Positions 61,544-63,422 of a DNA stretch of 63,422 nt are shown in pieces. Positions within the stretch are counted from its first letter, which is position 1; the number at the start of each line of letters is the position of its first letter. This stretch comes from Deltaproteobacteria bacterium (GTDB lineage: Bacteria > Desulfobacterota > Desulfobacteria > Desulfobacterales > UBA5852), in NCBI GenBank assembly GCA_020444045.1, contig JAHLLS010000030.1, positions 1 to 63,422 of the forward strand, read 5' to 3'. The notes under the pieces were generated by a model, which saw only the letters and a list, made by a program, of their open reading frames with translations, was not told the origin of the DNA and searched no databases. A program made the position numbers and the translations under genes.

Positions 61544-62548
61544 TCAAGTTTGAGGCATCGGGTTCCAGATTCTTTTCCATACCCAAGCCAGACGCCGCCA
61601 ATCCTGGTTGGTTTTCATTCTTTCATCGTCGATTGGGTTGGGGTGCAAATCGTTAAGCCGCGCAACCTTGAATCGGAAGACATAATCGGGCTCCGACCCC
61701 ATGCGCAAATCGGTCATGACCACATTCTCGTCCACGGTTGACAAGGCATAATACCCCCTGGTGAACCATTTCAGTTTGACAACCGGGGGGTGTTCTTCGA
61801 TGCCAGCCATCAATGACAGGTTTCTGGGGTAGAAATCAACGAACAGCGGTGCATCCTTGTCGCAAAGTGAAAAGTAGGTTTCGAAATATCGGTCTTTCTC
61901 AATGCCCACAACCCGCCATAGCAACGTTGTGAACGGCGCCGGAGAGAATACTAACTGGGAATAGGAGACCTCCTGGCGGGCAAGCTTTTCCTTAACCCTG
62001 CGTTCGACAAATTCACCGGCACCAAAAGCCCAGACAAGATAAGCCAGGCTGAGAAACAGGCCGACCGAATTGAGTCGATGGCCCAGGGAACGGTTTCTTC
62101 TAAGCACCAGCGTGGTCAGAACGCCCGCGAAAACAGGTAGGGTAAAAAGGGGGTCAATAATGAATAGAACCGGGATGGCCATGGGCGTGGTGTCGAAAGG
62201 CCACAGGATTTGTGTCCCATAGATGGTCAGCAGATCCAACAGCACGCTGGCTTCCAGCACAATAAAGGCATGTAAAACCCATCCGCAATAATAGCGCTTC
62301 GTATCCGGATGTATTTTCGTAATCAACCAGGCCATTATCGGCGACAGGAGCGCCAGGAGGGTGAGAGAGTGGCTGAAGCCCCGGTGGTAGACAAAGTCAT
62401 TGACTGGGCCGCCGAGGGGAATAAAGACATCCAGATCAGGTAAGGTTCCTAACACGGCACCCCAGACGAGTGCTTTCCTTCCGACCTTTTGACCAAGAAT
62501 GGCCTCTCCGCAGGCGGCTCCAAATGTTAATTGGGTCAACGAATCCAT
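61544..62548 (-). CDS. YdjM/YfhO-like membrane-bound metal-dependent hydrolase family protein
   Basis: A 334-residue inner-membrane protein of the DUF457/PF04307 family. N-terminal motif DSLTQLTFGAACGEAILG, then GTLPDLDVFIPL and YHRGFSHSL, the His/Asp motif thought to bind metal. Five or six membrane helices occupy the first 180 residues, and a soluble C-terminal domain follows. YdjM relatives are linked to the SOS response in enterobacteria, but no LexA box is seen here. It stands alone. Confidence 0.87.
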   Translation of the reverse strand: MDSLTQLTFGAACGEAILGQKVGRKALVWGAVLGTLPDLDVFIPLGGPVNDFVYHRGFSHSLTLLALLSPIMAWLITKIHPDTKRYYCGWVLHAFIVLEASVLLDLLTIYGTQILWPFDTTPMAIPVLFIIDPLFTLPVFAGVLTTLVLRRNRSLGHRLNSVGLFLSLAYLVWAFGAGEFVERRVKEKLARQEVSYSQLVFSPAPFTTLLWRVVGIEKDRYFETYFSLCDKDAPLFVDFYPRNLSLMAGIEEHPPVVKLKWFTRGYYALSTVDENVVMTDLRMGSEPDYVFRFKVARLNDLHPNPIDDERMKTNQDWRRLAWVWKRIWNPMPQT

Positions 62549-62747
62549 AGTTTATCTAACTCGTGCTCAAATTTATCTGCGCAGAACAGATCACAGACTG
62601 GTCGTTCAGGATGAACAGCTATGACTGAAGTTCATGGTGGGTCATCCCCAAAGGCTTCCCTACGGGACTCATGATCCCTATCTTTAATTGCCGGATATAG
62701 TTCTATCTGGAACCCATTGGCCAAGGCATTCGTCTGGTCTGCTATTC

Positions 62748-63422
62748 CTATCCTGACTGCTGAGATAATGATTGCAGGAATATTTCAATAGGTGATTGGA
62801 TAGCATCTTCTGCTAAAAATGAATTGGATAGCCCAAGTAAAATAGAGAGATGCCCAATATCGTCGAGTTCGACATACGTTACATTTCCAGAACATTCGTG
62901 AGCACGACGTTTGAGCTCTCTCGAGTTTTCTGGAATGACGATACTGTCGTCCAAACCGTGTAGTAATAGGAGCGGTAACTTTTCCGAGCAAGCAAACGTA
63001 ACAGGCATGGTCTTTTCGATGGACTCGACCTCTGCAAATATTGGCTGAGTGCTCCTGTACTGCATAGGGTCGAATCCGTAGGGTCCTGCCAGACCGATCA
63101 TCCCGCTGATAATGCTGAGCGGTTGTTCTGCTACCTCAAGATAGCTTTTGTCCAGGGCAAGAAGTGCTGCGATATGCGCTCCAGCTGAGTGTCCCATGAC
63201 CACTATCCCGTTACGCGCTTGTTCTATGTGTTCGCTTACCCAGGCAAGAACTTTAGCGCCGTCCTCAACAAAGGCGGGAAAGGTAACCTCTGGGTATAAT
63301 CGGTAATCAGGTATTACCGTTATAAAACCTTTACTGCTTATGGTGCGTCCGACAAAAGCGTAACTAGCCCGGATATTTCATAAAAAAGAAGGCAAAACCT
63401 CCATAAATGTGATATAATTCAA
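62748..63422 (-). pseudogene. Alpha/beta hydrolase, frameshifted and cut by the window end
   Basis: The frame from the right reads SYAFVGRTISSKGFITVIPDYRLYPEV, then IVVMGHSAGAHIAAL (nucleophile Ser) and LLLLHGLDDSIV, with His in DDIGHLSI: the Ser-Asp-His set of a BD-FAE/kynurenine-formamidase-like hydrolase. Upstream a TGA (63378-63380) breaks the frame; the missing oxyanion segment may be visible in another frame as IYGGFAFFF. An internal ATG (63203) would leave 151 residues. The break coincides with a GAAATATCCGGGCTA repeat and a T6 run, so real decay, repeat insertion or sequencing error are all possible. Confidence 0.7.

Noticed and set aside
1..63422. CRISPR arrays, transposase genes, rRNA genes and complete tRNA genes
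   Set aside because: I found no regularly spaced direct repeats, no transposase-like proteins, no rRNA segment and no intact cloverleaf.

Overview
The window is about 63.4 kb of moderately GC-rich bacterial chromosome with tightly packed operons. Gene content (complete C-P lyase operon, PhoBR/Pst, a DsrE2-TusA-rhodanese sulfur-transfer operon, an Mrp-type antiporter, a Hanks-type kinase paired with a degenerate-GGDEF protein) suggests a Gram-negative, anaerobic or sulfur-metabolising member of the Desulfobacterota (former Deltaproteobacteria). This taxonomic call is inference; no rRNA gene is present. Both ends look like contig ends in or near interspersed repeats.

Layout. 0.2-4.3 kb: small plus-strand genes (membrane proteins, a lipoprotein, a DUF192 protein, a GNAT acetyltransferase, an FRG-domain protein, a tautomerase). 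4.4-10.2 kb, minus strand: M1 aminopeptidase, a 730-residue degenerate-GGDEF protein and a Ser/Thr kinase. 10.3-11.4 kb: decayed DNA with a remnant of a second M1-like peptidase. 11.4-16.0 kb: GAF protein, a membrane-anchored hypothetical protein, phoB-phoR and a PilZ protein. 16.3-26.1 kb: two convergent operons that I regard as the most interesting part. The plus operon encodes an unrecognised 809-residue protein, a phosphatidylserine-decarboxylase homologue and an Lgt paralogue. The minus set encodes a PHP-glycosyltransferase fusion, a radical SAM protein, two tiny proteins and a DedA protein. 26.4-32.7 kb: phoU, pstC, pstA, pstS, pstB. 32.8-43.0 kb, minus strand: phnCDEGHIJKL, a hexapeptide transferase, phnN and phnM. 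43.1-45.7 kb: a MarR regulator and dsrE2-tusA-rhodanese/MBL. 45.9-57.5 kb, minus strand: an old-yellow-enzyme homologue, a P2-type ATPase and an Mrp-type antiporter operon. 57.5-58.4 kb: a scar with a 3' tRNA-Pro fragment and a sugar-dehydrogenase remnant. 58.5-63.4 kb: ChaN-like protein, secreted M1-like protein, YdjM-like membrane protein and a broken alpha/beta hydrolase.

How the genes work together. The central 30 kb is a phosphorus-acquisition locus. I find Pho-box-like arrays (CTAAC-type units repeated every 11 bp, usually followed about 10 bp later by a -10-like hexamer) before phoB, phoU, pstC and pstS. More degenerate copies in the correct orientation stand before phnC, before the PHP-glycosyltransferase gene and before the small zinc-ribbon/DedA genes. 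The lipid- and sugar-type enzymes between phoBR and phoU are therefore candidates for a phosphate-starvation membrane-remodelling system. The wiring is read from sequence; the lipid-remodelling role is a hypothesis.
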